A stretch of DNA of 6,469 nt from positions 1 to 6,469 of the forward strand of contig SMWS01000063.1 in the NCBI GenBank assembly GCA_004356685.1. Direction: 5' to 3'. This document shows positions 5,155 through 6,469 of this stretch, piece by piece. This DNA comes from Deltaproteobacteria bacterium. Its GTDB lineage: Bacteria > Desulfobacterota_D > UBA1144 > Nemesobacterales > N074bin48. Under the pieces are notes generated by a model. That model had not been told where the DNA came from and searched no databases. It saw only the letters and a list, made by a program, of their open reading frames with translations. The position numbers and the translations under genes are program-made. Numbering within the stretch: the stretch's first letter is position 1; the number at the start of each line of letters is the position of its first letter.

Positions 5155-6469
5155 TTAGTTCTTATCTTTAAAACTAATTGTAAATTTTGTACCAACAGAT
5201 CTATTAAGTTCTATATTTCCTTTGATCTGTTGTGTAAGCCCATATACTAACTGCAGGCCAAGTGTGTTTGTTGTTTTTACGTCTAAGTCTTCAGAAATCC
5301 CTTTTCCATTATCACTATAAATCAATACATAATGTTCATTTGGTTTATCAATAAACATATTAATATTGATCAGGTTTTTATGATCGTTATTGAGATTATC
5401 GTTTGTATTTTGAAAAGCATGCTGCAAAGAATTAGATATCAGTTCATTTACAATTAAACCGCATGGTATTGCAACATCAATTCCTAAATACACATCATCA
5501 ATATCTACATTTATTTCTACATTAAAATCTTTTTGGTCATAAGTCTCATGTAAAGTAAAAGCAAGGGTTTTAATATAACTAGAAATTTCAATTTTTGTTA
5601 AATCCTCAGATTCGTAAAGATGTTCGTGAATAAGCGCCATTGAGTAAATTCTATTTTGACTATCTCTGAATAACTTATTAAGATTCTCGTCATTGGAATT
5701 ATCTGATTGCAGGCTGAGAAGACTGGATATTATCTGCAAATTGTTTTTAACTCTGTGATGAATTTCTCTTAGAAGTATTTCTTTTTCTTCAAGTGATGAT
5801 TTGATCTTACCCTCTATTCTTTTTCTTTCCTCAATTTCTTTTGATAATTGATAATTAATGTTTGAAAGCTGTAGTGTACGTTCGGTAACTTTGGTTTCTA
5901 ACATACCCTTTATTTTTTTCATCTCTTCTTCTACTGTCTTTCTATCAGTAATATTATCACATGCGATGAGTACAACTATTTTTCCTTCTTCGTTCTCCAC
6001 TGCTCTTGCATGTTCTTGAACCCATATTACAGACCCATCTTTTTTAAGTTTTCTTAACTCCCAAGTAAATGCAGTATAAGGATTTTGCAGACAATCTTCT
6101 ATTTGTTTTTGTACAAATTCTTTATCATCTTCATAAAAAACATCTATAACAGGCTCACCAATTAGCTCGTTAGGTGTGTATCCTAGCTGTTCAGCGCCAA
6201 AAGAATTTACAGATACTACTAACCCAGATGTATCAACCGTAAAGTACATAGAAAGATTGTTTTCATATAATAGTCGGTATTTATTTTCACTTTTTTTAAG
6301 CTTTTTTTCCATCTTATTTTTATACAGTGCCATTTCAATTGTGTTGTATAGATCTTTTTCATTAAATGGTTTTATTATATATCCGTAAGGTTCAGTAACT
6401 TTAGCTCTGTCAAGTGTCTTTTTATCTGAAAGCGCGGTTATGTAAACAACTGGGATATCAAACTCATTA
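5155..6469 (-). CDS. Hybrid sensor histidine kinase, REC-PAS-HisKA_2-HATPase, N-terminus outside window
   Basis: The minus-strand frame stays open to the right edge, so the gene continues past 6469; the ATG at 6333 is internal. 437 residues are visible. Residues 1-45 are the C-terminal half of a receiver domain: PVVYITALSD with the switch Thr11, and TEPYGYIIKPF with the conserved Lys33. The phospho-acceptor Asp is off the window. Then come a short coiled linker, a PAS domain (about 62-178, S-box YRLLYENN through DNITDRK), and a coiled coil (about 185-230). A HisKA_2 dimerisation helix follows with EIHHRVKNNLQ, phospho-acceptor His about 237. The HATPase domain has the N box NELISNSLQHAF, the G1 box DNGKGI (386-391) and the G2 box LGLQLV. 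All kinase motifs are intact. It has no transmembrane segment in the visible part, so it is probably cytosolic, taking input from the N-terminal receiver and the PAS ligand. The signal and output partner are unknown. Confidence 0.93.
   Translation of the reverse strand, partial: NEFDIPVVYITALSDKKTLDRAKVTEPYGYIIKPFNEKDLYNTIEMALYKNKMEKKLKKSENKYRLLYENNLSMYFTVDTSGLVVSVNSFGAEQLGYTPNELIGEPVIDVFYEDDKEFVQKQIEDCLQNPYTAFTWELRKLKKDGSVIWVQEHARAVENEEGKIVVLIACDNITDRKTVEEEMKKIKGMLETKVTERTLQLSNINYQLSKEIEERKRIEGKIKSSLEEKEILLREIHHRVKNNLQIISSLLSLQSDNSNDENLNKLFRDSQNRIYSMALIHEHLYESEDLTKIEISSYIKTLAFTLHETYDQKDFNVEINVDIDDVYLGIDVAIPCGLIVNELISNSLQHAFQNTNDNLNNDHKNLININMFIDKPNEHYVLIYSDNGKGISEDLDVKTTNTLGLQLVYGLTQQIKGNIELNRSVGTKFTISFKDKN

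Noticed and set aside
5155..6333. ATG at 6333 as start of the sensor kinase
   Set aside because: The same frame continues to the right edge and encodes a receiver domain segment (TEPYGYIIKPF), so the true start lies outside.

Overview
The window is AT-rich chromosomal DNA (roughly one third G+C by eye) from a bacterium, and it is densely coded. It holds seven protein genes: two cut by the window edges and five complete. No RNA genes, mobile elements, CRISPR arrays or repeats are visible. The DnaK/DnaJ pair, an SPII lipoprotein, a glyoxalase II-type hydrolase (usually found in glutathione users) and a receiver-PAS-HisKA_2 hybrid kinase together suggest a Gram-negative, possibly deltaproteobacterial-like or related environmental lineage. 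That placement is an inference with low confidence.

Layout from left to right. Positions 2-2168 (+) hold the 3' part of dnaK and the complete dnaJ, the classic Hsp70/Hsp40 chaperone operon. Positions 2161-4195 (-) hold three genes reading leftward in the order small lipoprotein, threonine synthase-like PLP enzyme, CysO/MoaD-like sulfur carrier. A near-consensus sigma70 promoter drives the lipoprotein, and a weaker candidate lies in front of the threonine synthase. The enzyme and carrier genes overlap by 13 bp, and the carrier gene overlaps the end of dnaJ by 8 bp tail to tail. Positions 4308-5111 (+) hold a glyoxalase II-type metallo-hydrolase divergent from the lipoprotein. Positions 5155-6469 (-) hold the C-terminal part of a hybrid sensor histidine kinase that enters from the right edge and converges on the hydrolase gene.

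DnaK and DnaJ work together in protein folding. The most interesting unit is the threonine synthase-like gene coupled to a CysO-like ubiquitin-fold protein. CysO-type carriers deliver sulfide as a C-terminal Gly-Gly thiocarboxylate to fold-type II PLP enzymes (Mycobacterium CysO/CysM), and threonine synthase has the same fold. The carrier has three residues (VVN) after its Gly-Gly, so it would need trimming before activation. The pair could therefore be a protein-thiocarboxylate-dependent route to homocysteine or cysteine rather than, or in addition to, simple threonine synthesis. No E1-like activating enzyme or JAMM protease is present in the window, so this remains a hypothesis. The other genes look ordinary.
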